From Maribacter sp. ACAM166 (GTDB lineage Bacteria; Bacteroidota; Bacteroidia; Flavobacteriales; Flavobacteriaceae), in assembly GCF_005771495.1 (NCBI RefSeq), contig NZ_VAUW01000038.1:1-38371 (forward strand): a stretch of 38,371 nucleotides of DNA, written 5' to 3'. Below, piece by piece: positions 25,378 through 33,900 of this stretch. The notes beneath the pieces were generated by a model. That model was not told where the DNA came from. It saw only the letters and a list, made by a program, of their open reading frames with translations, and did not search any database. A program made the translations under genes and the position numbers. Position 1 is the stretch's first letter, and each line of letters opens with the position of its first letter.

Positions 25378-26493
25378 TTAATTGTTTATGACCACACGTT
25401 TTATGCGCTGGGAGAGTCCTGTAATTAATTCGTAAGATATGGTCTGAGCCGTTTGCGAAAAATCATTAGCAGGTAAACCCTTTCCGAAAATAATGACTTC
25501 ATCGCCTTCAGAGCACTCAATTTCCGAAACGTCAATCATGATCATATCCATACATACATTACCAATTATTGGTGCTAATTGACCATTGACAAGAACACAC
25601 GTTTTACCTTGCCCATACTGTCTGCCAATTCCGTCTGCATGACCCACAGGTAAAGTGGCGGTGATTGTTTCTGAATTTGATTTGTATTTACGGTTGTACC
25701 CCACAGATTCCCCTGAAGGAATACTGTGTTTCTGTGCAATTATGGTTTTTAATGTTGCGACGGGACTTAATTCCATATCTACATCAGGGTGGTTCCCATA
25801 ACCATAAAGTCCTATACCACTGCGTACCATTTGGAATTGTGCCTGGGGGTAATTTAGGATTCCTGAGGTGTTAAGAACATGTTTAAAAGGTTTGCTTTTA
25901 AAAGTAGCATCCACTTGTTGACAAATAAAATCAAAACGCTTAAGTTGCAACTTTGTAAATTCAGTTTCATTTACATCTTCGGTAGCGGCTAAGTGAGATA
26001 AAATTGCAATCACTTTTACTATATCTTGATTATGTATCAATTTTGTGATTTCAGGTAATTCTTCGGCAGAAAAACCCAATCTATTCAGTCCAGTATTGAA
26101 TTTCAAATGAATAGGATAATCTTTGGCATCCATTTCTTGGGCGGTCAATATAAAATCGGATAAAATAGAATTGGAGTAAATGCTGGGCTCTAGAGTATGT
26201 TCTATTAAAACTTTAAAATGAACCTTTTGTGGATGAAGCACCAAAATAGGCTTTGTAATGCCTGCATTTCTGAGAGAAATACCTTCACTTACATAGGCGA
26301 CGGCAAAATAATCAACCCCTATATGCTGCAAGCATAATGCAATTTCTTGAGCATCACTACCGTAACCATAGGCTTTGACTACAGCCATGAATTTGGTTTC
26401 AGGTTTTATTCTGGAGCGCAAATACTGGTAATTATTTATTAACGCTTTCAAGTCGATTTCTAAAATCGTTTCCTCTGCTTTAGCCATCTTCAT
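25378..26493 (-). CDS. alr: Alanine racemase
   Basis: This 371-residue PLP-dependent enzyme interconverts L- and D-alanine for peptidoglycan. The PLP lysine is K40 in AVVKAYGYG, and the opposite base Tyr266 is in GYNRKY. Family segments [23 protein letters not shown] and [10 protein letters not shown] are intact. Its start overlaps the tdk stop by 14 bp, so it is coupled to tdk. Two start methionines (residues 1 and 3) are close together and either may be used. No MurF fusion is seen. Confidence 0.95.
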   Translation of the reverse strand: MKMAKAEETILEIDLKALINNYQYLRSRIKPETKFMAVVKAYGYGSDAQEIALCLQHIGVDYFAVAYVSEGISLRNAGITKPILVLHPQKVHFKVLIEHTLEPSIYSNSILSDFILTAQEMDAKDYPIHLKFNTGLNRLGFSAEELPEITKLIHNQDIVKVIAILSHLAATEDVNETEFTKLQLKRFDFICQQVDATFKSKPFKHVLNTSGILNYPQAQFQMVRSGIGLYGYGNHPDVDMELSPVATLKTIIAQKHSIPSGESVGYNRKYKSNSETITATLPVGHADGIGRQYGQGKTCVLVNGQLAPIIGNVCMDMIMIDVSEIECSEGDEVIIFGKGLPANDFSQTAQTISYELITGLSQRIKRVVINN

Positions 26494-27124
26494 TCTTTTT
26501 GACAGCTTTTATTTCCTCAGATTTCACTTCCAATGTTTTTATATTTTCGTTAAGCCTCGCCTTGTAATATGCTGCACGGCTCAATGGTTCATACTCACCT
26601 GTTTCACCCAACATAACCAATTTATCGCTGTTCGACTTTCTGAAACTATAATTGGCCAAGTTGCCGGTACGGGTACATATGGCGTGTACTTTAGTGACAT
26701 ATTCTGCTGTAGCCATTAACGCGGGCATTGGGCCAAACGGGTTTCCTTTAAAATCCATATCAAGGCCTGCAACGATAACCCGTACACCTTTGTTCGCCAA
26801 ATCATTGCAAACAGTAACTATTTCATCATCAAAGAATTGAGCTTCATCTATGCCAATTACATCACATGTATCTGCAAGAATACGAATGTTCGCAGAAGCA
26901 GGCACAGGTGTAGAACGTATTTCATTAGCATCATGGGAAACTACCATTTCATCACCATAACGCGTGTCTACCATAGGCTTAAAGATTTCAACTTTTAATT
27001 TGGCAAACTGGGCACGTTTTAGTCTTCGAATCAATTCTTCTGTCTTTCCAGAAAACATAGACCCAGCAATGACTTCGATCCACCCGAATTGTTCTTTATG
27101 ATTAACTGTGTTTTCAAGAAACAT
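26480..27124 (-). CDS. tdk: Thymidine kinase
   Basis: This 214-residue protein phosphorylates thymidine with ATP (class II, TK1-like). The P-loop is GSMFSGKT (21-28) and the catalytic Glu is E94 in GIDEAQFF. The substrate-binding FRKSNSDK region and the lasso [10 protein letters not shown] are present. In the place where many bacterial enzymes have a CxxC zinc pair, this one reads ICTRTG, so one ligand is missing and the zinc site may be lost, as I believe is common in Bacteroidota. It ends within the alr start (14-bp overlap). It is divergent from the hypothetical gene starting at 27230. Confidence 0.95.
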   Translation of the reverse strand: MFLENTVNHKEQFGWIEVIAGSMFSGKTEELIRRLKRAQFAKLKVEIFKPMVDTRYGDEMVVSHDANEIRSTPVPASANIRILADTCDVIGIDEAQFFDDEIVTVCNDLANKGVRVIVAGLDMDFKGNPFGPMPALMATAEYVTKVHAICTRTGNLANYSFRKSNSDKLVMLGETGEYEPLSRAAYYKARLNENIKTLEVKSEEIKAVKKNEDG

Positions 27125-27229
27125 TTTGTAATTTTAGACGAAAATAAGGGGTTTATCGTTTTTTATATAAATGATGATAAAGTTATTAAAAAAAGCCGCC
27201 TTCTAGGTCTTGACATTAAAAATTGTGAG

Positions 27230-27919
27230 ATGAAAAATAAGTTGAAACAGGAGTTGAGAAAGTTGTCTACAGAAATTCTAACTGCAGAGAACCTAGATGA
27301 TATAGCTGGTCTGTACGAAGTTTCCAAGAAGCTTTTTGAAAAATTGGCAGTATTAAAGTTTATTGAGGTAGAACTGAACGATATGGAAATTGACGTTTCT
27401 AAAAATGCTATTGCAGCAAAGTTCGAGGAAATGGCCAATGCGGTGCTGCGTGCCAATCAATCGGTGCCTGAAAGCAATCCACACGATGAAGATATCATGA
27501 TTCCTGGAATGGATACTATTAAGGGTATGATTTCTGAAATGCCCAATAATGAAGAGTTAGAGGATGTTTTGGCTGAGTTCATGGCCAAACCGAACTTCAT
27601 GAAGAATGATAAGGAACTGTTTATGCCTTCAAAAGAAGATTTAAAGAAGAACGAACCATTGGCTACATCTTTAAATGATCGTTTAGGAAAAAAAAATGTG
27701 AAGGTAGACCTCAATGACCGTTTGGCCTTTGTTAAGCATTTGTTCAATAATAATATGGAAGATTATAATCGAGTGTTATCTCAATTAAATACGATTGATT
27801 CTGAAGAGCGTTCTATCTCTTTCATTAAAAATATGGTAAAACCAGACTATAATAATTGGGAAGGTAAGGAGCCATTTGAAGCGCGATTTATAGAGTTGGT
27901 TGCCCGTAGGTTCTCATAG
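27230..27919 (+). CDS. Conserved hypothetical protein of Bacteroidota
   Basis: This 229-residue acidic soluble protein shows no signal peptide or membrane segment. An N-terminal helical half (MKNKLKQELRKLSTEILTAENLD) is followed by a linker with many Asp/Glu/Pro, then a C-terminal segment LNDRLGKKNVKVDLNDRLAF plus KHLFNNNMEDYNRVLSQL and EARFIELVARRFS, which recurs in Bacteroidota proteins of unknown role. The longest frame starts at 27089, but that region overlaps the tdk 5' end; the ATG at 27230 is the sensible start. A terminator follows at 27942-27967. Function is not known to me. Confidence 0.75.
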   Translation: MKNKLKQELRKLSTEILTAENLDDIAGLYEVSKKLFEKLAVLKFIEVELNDMEIDVSKNAIAAKFEEMANAVLRANQSVPESNPHDEDIMIPGMDTIKGMISEMPNNEELEDVLAEFMAKPNFMKNDKELFMPSKEDLKKNEPLATSLNDRLGKKNVKVDLNDRLAFVKHLFNNNMEDYNRVLSQLNTIDSEERSISFIKNMVKPDYNNWEGKEPFEARFIELVARRFS

Positions 27920-27941
27920 TAATAAAAACACGTACATCACA

Positions 27942-27967
27942 TACCCAGCACTTGTGTTGGGTTTTTT
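27942..27967 (+). terminator. Rho-independent terminator after the hypothetical gene
   Basis: CCCAGCAC and GTGTTGGG pair (one G-U) with a tight loop and are followed by six T. It separates the hypothetical gene from rsmI. Confidence 0.75.
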
Positions 27968-27979
27968 ACTTTAAAACGA

Positions 27980-28651
27980 ATGGGAAAGCTTTATTTAGTT
28001 CCGACACCGATAGGAAATTTAGAAGATATGACCTTAAGGGCAATCCGTATTCTTAAGGAGGTCGACTTGATTCTAGCAGAAGATACACGAACCAGTGGCA
28101 AACTATTGCAGCATTTCGAAATTGGCACCCCTATGAAAAGTCATCATATGCATAATGAGCATAATATGGTTGATTATTTAATAGGACGTTTAAAAAACAA
28201 TGAAAATATCGCATTAATTTCAGATGCTGGTACACCTGCGATTTCAGATCCCGGCTTTTTATTGACTCGTGCCTGTGTAGAAAATGATATTGAGGTAGAT
28301 TGTCTGCCTGGTGCTACGGCGTTTGTGCCTGCGTTGGTCAATAGTGGTTTGCCAAATGATAAGTTTGTCTTTGAAGGGTTTTTACCGGTTAAAAAAGGAA
28401 GACAAACCCGATTGAAATTATTGGCGGAAGAGCCAAGAACCACAATATTCTATGAATCTCCCCATAAGCTAGTGAGAACGTTAACTAGTTTTGTTGAGTA
28501 TTTTGGCGCAGATAGACCTATTTCTGTTTCTAGGGAATTGACCAAATTATATGAGGAAACTGTTCGTGGAACAGCAGAAGAAGTTTTAATACATTTTTCG
28601 GAAAAACCACCTAAGGGTGAAATTGTAATTATTGTTGGAGGCAAAAAGTAA
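27980..28651 (+). CDS. rsmI: 16S rRNA (cytidine-1402-2'-O)-methyltransferase
   Basis: This 223-residue SAM-dependent enzyme methylates the ribose of C1402 in the ribosomal P site. The start MGKLYLVPTPIGNLEDMTLR and the motifs LAEDTRTSGKLL, LISDAGTPAISDPGFLL and YESPHKLVRTL are the RsmI/tetrapyrrole-methylase hallmarks. The C-terminal SRELTKLYEE and GEIVIIVGG complete it; the extra C-terminal domain of some RsmI proteins is absent. It is followed 5 bp later by the HopJ-type gene. Confidence 0.96.
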   Translation: MGKLYLVPTPIGNLEDMTLRAIRILKEVDLILAEDTRTSGKLLQHFEIGTPMKSHHMHNEHNMVDYLIGRLKNNENIALISDAGTPAISDPGFLLTRACVENDIEVDCLPGATAFVPALVNSGLPNDKFVFEGFLPVKKGRQTRLKLLAEEPRTTIFYESPHKLVRTLTSFVEYFGADRPISVSRELTKLYEETVRGTAEEVLIHFSEKPPKGEIVIIVGGKK

Positions 28652-28656
28652 ATACG

Positions 28657-28995
28657 ATGACAATAGAACAGTTCAATAAAAAATTAAAAACTAATCCCAC
28701 GGATATTTCTTTCTCTGAAACCATGGCAGTAATTGAATCTAAGTACACCTTTATACCTGTGGCTTTTTCAAATGGTGATGTAAGGAATGAGGCGGGACAA
28801 AATTCTGGTTCTTGTAAATTGTTTGCCTTTGCTAAAAAAAATGGGTTAACAAAAGAAGAAGCCTTGGCTTGTTTTGGTGCTTATTATTTTGACGAAGTGT
28901 TGCAAGAACCTCAAGGTACCGGACATCAAAATATTAGGAACTTTATGAAAACCGGATTTGAAGGTCTGATCTTTGATGGTGATGCGTTAAAGTAA
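28657..28995 (+). CDS. HopJ type III effector family protein
   Basis: This 112-residue protein matches the HopJ family by the sequence SFSETMAVIESKYTFIPVAF, NEAGQNSGSCKLFAFA, CFGAYYFDEVLQ and the ending GTGHQNIRNFMKTGFEGL. The name comes from Pseudomonas effectors, but free-living Bacteroidota have no type III system near it, so a housekeeping role is more likely; it is not known. No signal peptide is seen. It is co-transcribed with rsmI (5-bp gap). Confidence 0.88.
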   Translation: MTIEQFNKKLKTNPTDISFSETMAVIESKYTFIPVAFSNGDVRNEAGQNSGSCKLFAFAKKNGLTKEEALACFGAYYFDEVLQEPQGTGHQNIRNFMKTGFEGLIFDGDALK

Positions 28996-29095
28996 CCAAG
29001 CTTATACTAACGTAGTTTGGGCTGTTTTAGGTTTAGTTAAGGTAATATTGATGAGTTTATTGATAGTTTGGTTATTGAAATAGGATGTAGTTTAT

Positions 29096-29170
29096 CGTTA
29101 TCGCGAGGCACGAACCAATCTGTGATTTCGCAACCAAGGTTAAGCAGATTACTTCGCTTTGCTCGTAATG
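29096..29170. repeat. Dispersed palindromic repeat, copy A (GAGGCACGAA type)
   Basis: CGCGAGGCACGAACCAATCTG on the left is roughly mirrored by CAGATTACTTCGCTTTGCTC on the right, giving an imperfect stem. Copies B and D have the same ends. It abuts the start of the uracil-DNA glycosylase gene. Confidence 0.7.
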
Positions 29171-29188
29171 GTCAATTTGAATAACAAA

Positions 29189-29764
29189 ATGCAAAATTTA
29201 TTATCTGAAATAAGAAGTTGTGAGGTTTGTAAAGCCTATCTACCATTAGAGCCACGACCCATAATTTCAGGTTCAATAAAGTCAAAGATAATATTGGTCA
29301 GTCAGGCACCTGGTAGAAAAGCTCATGTGGAAAATAAAGCTTGGGATGACCTTAGTGGTAGAAAATTAAGAGAGTGGTTGGGCGTTACTGAAGAGGTGTT
29401 CTATAATCCTGATAATTTTGCGGTTTTGCCCATGGGATTCTGTTATCCAGGCAAAGGAAAAACAGGCGACCTACCTCCAAGAAAAGAATGTGCGCCGCTA
29501 TGGCATTCAAAAGTATGGGAAGAATTTGATAATGTAAAGTTGATTCTTTTGATTGGTAAATATGCCCAAGACCAATATCTGGGAAAACAATCCAAAAAGA
29601 ACCTTACCGAGAATGTGTTAAACTACACAGATTTTCTTCCAAAGTATATACCATTACCACATCCTTCCCCCGTAAATCATTTTTGGCGAGGAAAAAATCC
29701 TTGGTTTGAGGAAGAGGTTGTAGGGGAGTTGCAGGTATTGATGTCTAAAATTTTAAAAGAGTAA
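29189..29764 (+). CDS. Uracil-DNA glycosylase family protein
   Basis: This 191-residue protein has the UDG-superfamily fold features: KIILVSQAPGRKAHVENKAW (motif A with the G-x-A-P-G-type loop), FAVLPMGFCYPGKGKTGDLP, and the second motif PLPHPSPVNHFW. The N-terminal Cys pair (CEVCK) and the Cys in the PPRKEC region resemble the iron-sulfur-type family 4/5 enzymes, but I cannot confirm four Fe-S ligands. It would excise uracil or another damaged base. Upstream ATG (29168) and TTG (29159) lie inside the palindromic repeat, so the ATG at 29189, giving MQNLLSEIRSCEVCK, is preferred. Confidence 0.78.
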   Translation: MQNLLSEIRSCEVCKAYLPLEPRPIISGSIKSKIILVSQAPGRKAHVENKAWDDLSGRKLREWLGVTEEVFYNPDNFAVLPMGFCYPGKGKTGDLPPRKECAPLWHSKVWEEFDNVKLILLIGKYAQDQYLGKQSKKNLTENVLNYTDFLPKYIPLPHPSPVNHFWRGKNPWFEEEVVGELQVLMSKILKE

Positions 29765-29770
29765 AATGTA

Positions 29771-29842
29771 ATTTCGGGGCACGAAGCAATCTAATACCTT
29801 GTAACAGATACTAAATAGTTTGCTTCGCACCTCGGAGGATAA
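29771..29842. repeat. Dispersed palindromic repeat, copy B
   Basis: GGGGCACGAAGCAATCTAAT on the left and GTTTGCTTCGCACCTCGG on the right form the same imperfect stem as copy A, in the spacer after the UDG gene. Confidence 0.7.
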
Positions 29843-29918
29843 AATTATAACTATTAAAACGAACAAGCTTTAGTTCGAAACAGTAGATAAAAATGTCTAT
29901 TAACGAAGTAAATTTAGA

Positions 29919-29976
29919 GGTCACTTCGAGTGAATTTTCGAGGTACGAGAAAATTAGTATCGAGAAGCACTCGGAT
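29919..29976. repeat. Second type of hairpin repeat (TTCGAG family)
   Basis: GTCACTTCGAGTG is followed by AATTTTC-GAGGTACGA-GAAAATT, a perfect 7-bp inner stem, then CGAGAAGCACTCGG. This resembles the TTTCGAG-type dispersed hairpins of Flavobacteriaceae. It is a different sequence from copies A, B and D. Confidence 0.5.
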
Positions 29977-30017
29977 TAAAAATGTTTCCGAATTACTTAA
30001 TTTCTAAAAACCAACAA

Positions 30018-30620
30018 CTAATAAACAGACCCATCATGCTTCCCTTTTTTCCAGCCATGTTTTCCTAGGTATTCGTCTGCACTATCAACGGCTCCGGTTT
30101 CAATCGATGTTCCCATAGAGTCGTTCCATCGGTTGAGGTATCCAAAGAGAGAAATTACCCCTAGTATTTCAACAATTTCTCCTTCGTTCCAGTAGTTATA
30201 AAGTCGTTCTTTTATTTCAGCATCAACACCGTTAGGTACTTGAGAAGCTTGTAAAGAGAAATCTAAGGCGGCACGTTCCGCATCAGAAAATGCAGCATGT
30301 GTTCTGTACTCCCAAATATTATCTAATTGCTCTTGTTCTGCACCGTAACGTTCAGCAGCACGGATGGCGTGAGCCTGACAATATCGGCATCCAGTGGCAT
30401 TACTGCTTACCCATGCTATCATTCTTTTTAGGGATGAAGTAACGCGACCTTCATTGGCCATAACTGCTTTGTTGAGGTTGATAAAAGCTTTTGAAATAGC
30501 AGGTCTGTGCTGCATAGTCAATACAGAATTTGGACAAAAACCAAGAGTTTCATTAAAGAAAGCTGCCAGTTCTTTGGTTTCTTTATCATGATTTGGGTCA
30601 AGTGGAGTTACTAAGGCCAT
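30018..30620 (-). CDS. Carboxymuconolactone decarboxylase/AhpD-like peroxidase-related protein
   Basis: This 200-residue protein has the AhpD/CMD core with the redox CxxC in SNATGCRYCQAHAIRAAERYG (C-R-Y-C followed by His), as in alkylhydroperoxidase AhpD-like enzymes. Flanking helices are typical of the 'peroxidase-related' group. It probably reduces or disposes of peroxides in the cytosol. It is divergent from the osmC gene 125 bp away, another peroxide-protection protein, so the pair may be a small oxidative-stress locus. No known reductant gene is adjacent. Confidence 0.82.
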   Translation of the reverse strand: MALVTPLDPNHDKETKELAAFFNETLGFCPNSVLTMQHRPAISKAFINLNKAVMANEGRVTSSLKRMIAWVSSNATGCRYCQAHAIRAAERYGAEQEQLDNIWEYRTHAAFSDAERAALDFSLQASQVPNGVDAEIKERLYNYWNEGEIVEILGVISLFGYLNRWNDSMGTSIETGAVDSADEYLGKHGWKKGKHDGSVY

Positions 30621-30713
30621 AGTTGTTTTTTAAGGGTTTTATTAGTTTATTATTAATCTAGCTACTGGTTGTAATGATTGCTTTGATGCTGAAAATGACA
30701 ACCTAGATTAGTG

Positions 30714-30721
30714 TATTTTTG
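30714..30721 (+). promoter_or_regulatory. Possible -7 element for osmC
   Basis: TATTTTTG matches TAnnTTTG, 24 bp before the ATG at 30746. A TTG at a good -33 distance is not seen; the nearest is about 28 bp upstream. Confidence 0.4.
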
Positions 30722-30745
30722 TACCCTTACAAGAAACAAAAAATT

Positions 30746-31174
30746 ATGAGTACAACAAATCATATTACCACCAAATGGTTGGGCAACATGGCCTTTGAAA
30801 GCAATAATCCATCCGGACATTCACTAAAAATAGATGTCGCCAAAGAAGATGGCGGAGATGGAAGTGGGTATAGACCAAAGGCACTAATGCTTTCTGGTCT
30901 TGCAGGGTGTTCTGGTTTGGATGTTGCCGCAATGTTTAAGAAAATGAAACTAGAAGTGTCCAATTTTCACATTGAAACCATAGCCAACCTTACAGATGAA
31001 CATCCTAAGTATTATGATAAAGTGACTATCGAATATCATTTTCACGGTACTGATCTAAATGAGAAAAAGCTTCAGAGAGCAGTTGATTTATCTGTAGACA
31101 AATACTGCGGTGTACTAGAAATGTTCAGAAAGTTTGCCGAATTGGATATTAAAACGGTGTTTCATAACGAATAA
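30746..31174 (+). CDS. OsmC-family protein
   Basis: This 142-residue protein has the OsmC fold: GLAGCSGLDVAAMFKKMKLEV with the first redox-type cysteine, then the second Cys in DKYCGVLEMFRKFA. OsmC/Ohr proteins reduce organic hydroperoxides in the cytosol. A longer frame from 30719 starts within the -7 region, so the ATG at 30746 (MSTTNHITTKWLGNMAF) is chosen. It is divergent from the AhpD-like gene. Followed by the palindromic repeat copy D. Confidence 0.87.
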   Translation: MSTTNHITTKWLGNMAFESNNPSGHSLKIDVAKEDGGDGSGYRPKALMLSGLAGCSGLDVAAMFKKMKLEVSNFHIETIANLTDEHPKYYDKVTIEYHFHGTDLNEKKLQRAVDLSVDKYCGVLEMFRKFAELDIKTVFHNE

Positions 31175-31250
31175 TACGTCTTTGCGAGGCACGAAGCAAT
31201 CTATTTGCTTTGTGTTCCTATTCTTGATCTGGCTTCGTGCCTCGTAATGA
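31175..31250. repeat. Dispersed palindromic repeat, copy D
   Basis: CGAGGCACGAAGC (31185-31197) and GCTTCGTGCCTCG (31232-31244) form a perfect 13-bp inverted repeat around a 34-base loop. This is the best-preserved of three related copies between 29096 and 31250. Confidence 0.8.
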
Positions 31251-31296
31251 TGAAGTAAAAACTGTCAACTGCCACTGTGAACTGAATACTTAAACA

Positions 31297-32985
31297 ATGC
31301 GCTGGACCATTAAACCTAAACCCAAACAAGAGGATATTAACATTCTTGCCAATGCACTGCAGGTAGATGATTTAGTGGCGCAACTACTACTGCAAAGGGA
31401 TATTAAAACGTTTGAACAAGCCAAAAAATTCTTTAGACCACAGCTAAGTGATCTTCATGATCCTTTTTTAATGAAGGATATGGATATTGCCGTAAAGAGA
31501 ATTGAGGAAGCCATAGGTAATGGTGAAAATATCTTGGTATTTGGCGATTATGATGTGGACGGAACAACTGCGGTTGCTTTGGTTTCTTCCTATTTACTAA
31601 GGTACTATGCCAATGTTGCAACGTATATTCCGGATCGCTATGATGAAGGGTATGGGGTTTCATATAAGGGAATCGACTTTGCCGAGGATAACGGATTTTC
31701 CTTAATCATTGCATTAGATTGTGGTATTAAGGCAATTGAGAAGGTTACGTATGCGAAGGAAAAGAAAATCGATTTTATCATTTGTGACCATCATAGACCG
31801 GGTAAAATATTACCAGATGCAGTAGCGATTTTAGATGCAAAACGTGATGATTGCTCGTATCCGTTCGATGAATTATGTGGATGTGGAGTTGGTTTTAAGT
31901 TAATACAGGCCTTAGGTTCTCACCGAGGAGAAACAATTGATGACTTAATATATTACCTTGATTTAGTGGCTACTGCGATTGGAGCTGACATTGTGCCGAT
32001 AACTGGAGAGAATAGAATACTGGCTTATTATGGCCTGCAGGTTATCAATCAGCAGCCTAGAGTTGGATTTAGAGCGATTATAGATCAGTTAAATAAAAAA
32101 GAGCTGACCATTACCGATGTAGTGTTCATTATTGCACCACGTATTAATGCAGCTGGTAGAATGAAACACGGTCAGTATGCGGTAAATCTATTGACGGAAA
32201 CAAACCTGAATCAGGCGGTGAAATTCGCCTCTGAAATAGAAATATTTAATACGGATAGAAAAGGTCTTGATAAAGAAATTACGCAAGAGGCTTTATTGCA
32301 GATTCAAGAAAATGACGAGGAAGAAGGATTTACGTCAGTTGTGTATAAAGATTCATGGCATAAAGGCGTCATTGGTATAGTAGCCTCAAGATTAATCGAA
32401 ACCTATTATAGACCTACTTTGGTGTTTACTAAAAGTGGCGATAAATTGGCAGCTTCGGCGCGGTCCGTTAAAGGATTTGATGTGTATAATGCTTTGGAAG
32501 GATGCTCCGATTACATTGAACAATTTGGCGGACATAAATATGCTGCAGGGTTAACCTTATTGGAAGAGCAATATCAAAATTTCAAGCATCAGTTTGAAAA
32601 AGTAGTTAAAGAGACTATAGAACCACAATTGCTCACCCCAGAGATAACGATCGATACCGTCATAACACTACAGGATGTTACGCCTAAATTAATGCGGATA
32701 TTGAAACAATTCGCTCCATTTGGGCCTGGTAATATGTCACCTGTATTTATGGCCCAAAACGTTCATGATACTGGTTATGCCAAAGGGGTAGGAGCCGATG
32801 CAGCTCATTTAAAGATTTCTGTAGTACAGCAAGACAGTTTTAAAATTGATGGAATCGGATTTAATATGGGCGATAGACTATCTAGGGTAACGAGTAGAAA
32901 ACCATTTAATGTAGTTTTTTCAATAGATGAAAATGAATGGCAAGGAACTATTAGTCTACAATTGAAACTTAAGGATATCAAATGA
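31297..32985 (+). CDS. recJ: Single-stranded-DNA-specific exonuclease RecJ
   Basis: This 562-residue protein degrades single-stranded DNA 5' to 3' in recombination and mismatch repair. DHH-family motifs are present: FGDYDVDGTTAV (residues 82-93), ALDCGIK near 140 and ICDHHRPG (DHH at 164-166). The DHHA1 part includes PRINAAGRMKHGQYAV and the GGHKYAAGLTL segment. The C-terminal OB-like domain (VFMAQNVHDTGYAK to the end) is present. The length is typical of the bacterial enzyme. Its stop overlaps the VOC gene start by 4 bp. Confidence 0.96.
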   Translation: MRWTIKPKPKQEDINILANALQVDDLVAQLLLQRDIKTFEQAKKFFRPQLSDLHDPFLMKDMDIAVKRIEEAIGNGENILVFGDYDVDGTTAVALVSSYLLRYYANVATYIPDRYDEGYGVSYKGIDFAEDNGFSLIIALDCGIKAIEKVTYAKEKKIDFIICDHHRPGKILPDAVAILDAKRDDCSYPFDELCGCGVGFKLIQALGSHRGETIDDLIYYLDLVATAIGADIVPITGENRILAYYGLQVINQQPRVGFRAIIDQLNKKELTITDVVFIIAPRINAAGRMKHGQYAVNLLTETNLNQAVKFASEIEIFNTDRKGLDKEITQEALLQIQENDEEEGFTSVVYKDSWHKGVIGIVASRLIETYYRPTLVFTKSGDKLAASARSVKGFDVYNALEGCSDYIEQFGGHKYAAGLTLLEEQYQNFKHQFEKVVKETIEPQLLTPEITIDTVITLQDVTPKLMRILKQFAPFGPGNMSPVFMAQNVHDTGYAKGVGADAAHLKISVVQQDSFKIDGIGFNMGDRLSRVTSRKPFNVVFSIDENEWQGTISLQLKLKDIK

Positions 32986-33368
32986 GAATAGAGCATATTG
33001 CCATCTGGGTGAACAATTTAGAAGTGATGCGTTCCTTTTACGAAACCTATTTTATGGCGGTATCGGGGGAGAAATACTTCAACCCCAACAAGAATTTTTC
33101 ATCTTATTTTTTGAGTTTTACAGAAGGGGCAAGATTGGAGTTAATGCATACCCCAATAATCAATACTACTTCTAATTCAGAAACTATACCTACAGGCTTT
33201 GTACATTTAGCCATCTCGGTAGGTACGAAAGAAAAGGTAGATGCATTGACAGAACAGTTAAGAACTGATGCATACACGATTGCCGGTGAACCAAGAACAA
33301 CGGGAGATGGATATTACGAAAGTGTCATTTTAGATCCCGAAGGGAATCGGATAGAAGTGACTCTATAA
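32982..33368 (+). CDS. VOC-family (glyoxalase/bleomycin-resistance-like) protein
   Basis: This 128-residue, single-module VOC protein begins MRIEHIAIWVNNLEVMRSFYETYF and has the metal-ligand pattern His5, a His in GFVHLAISVG and a Glu in DPEGNRIEVTL, as in glyoxalase I relatives. Members bind a divalent metal and isomerise, cleave or sequester small substrates; none can be named here. It overlaps recJ by 4 bp (ATGA) and is translationally coupled to it, an arrangement without an obvious functional reason. No terminator was seen after it. Confidence 0.85.
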   Translation: MRIEHIAIWVNNLEVMRSFYETYFMAVSGEKYFNPNKNFSSYFLSFTEGARLELMHTPIINTTSNSETIPTGFVHLAISVGTKEKVDALTEQLRTDAYTIAGEPRTTGDGYYESVILDPEGNRIEVTL

Positions 33369-33429
33369 CTTCACTATTTGTAATAAGTCTAAATAAATTA
33401 ATATATTTATATTAAATATGTAGACACTT

Positions 33430-33785
33430 ATGAATGATATAATTCCAATTTATCAAAATGAGTTGGGTATCGCCTTTCAATGGAAACCTGATAAACCCAC
33501 TGCAACAAATAAGATTTCATTAATTTTTAGGGATATAGGTTTACTACTAACGAATTACACTATTTTTCTAAATGTATAAAAGAAACCATACAGAGTGGCA
33601 AGGGGCATTTATGTGAAGATTGTAAAGTAAAAGGGAGCTGTAGGTCATTATTATTAAACTCACCAGCGCATCAAATAACCTTTTTTGTAAGTTTCCTTGA
33701 AGTATTAGAAATTGAAGATTTGATAAAGGGTACCTTATTTAAATTACAACTAGATTCTTTTTTTGATGATATGGGTATTGATTAG
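33430..33785 (+). pseudogene. Small conserved cysteine-containing gene broken by a frameshift
   Basis: The ATG at 33430 opens a frame that reads MNDIIPIYQNELGIAFQW and continues to a TAA at 33577. From about 33552 the -1 frame reads ELHYFSKCIKETIQSGKGHL, then CEDCKVKGSCRSLLL and on to a TAG at 33785. Together they would make a protein of about 118 residues with three cysteines and a hydrophobic C-terminal half. The change of frame lies between 33544 and 33557 and is consistent with loss of one base. I do not recognise the family by name, but the CxxC...C block followed by SLLL looks conserved. It could be a true pseudogene or a sequencing error. Confidence 0.6.
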
Positions 33786-33850
33786 TAGCTGCAAAGAATA
33801 CGGTTTATTTGAAACTATCTAAAACCAATAATTAGTTTCGCAATCCTGAA

Positions 33851-33878
33851 TTGACACATCATTTATTAAATATCTTTG
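33851..33878 (+). promoter_or_regulatory. Promoter of the MFS gene
   Basis: TTG (33851-33853), 17 bases, then TATCTTTG (33871-33878), an excellent Bacteroidota promoter 23 bp before the ATG at 33901. Confidence 0.8.
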
Positions 33879-33900
33879 AATATTATTTAGTGATTGTGCT

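Noticed and set aside
27089..27229. Upstream extension of the hypothetical gene overlapping tdk
   Set aside because: The segment lies over the tdk 5' end and control region; its Phe/Ile/Lys-rich translation does not look like protein.
28996..31296. Possible CRISPR array from the repeated GAGGCACGAAGCAATCT pieces
   Set aside because: Copies are hundreds of bases apart, inverted and not regularly spaced, with genes between and no cas genes.
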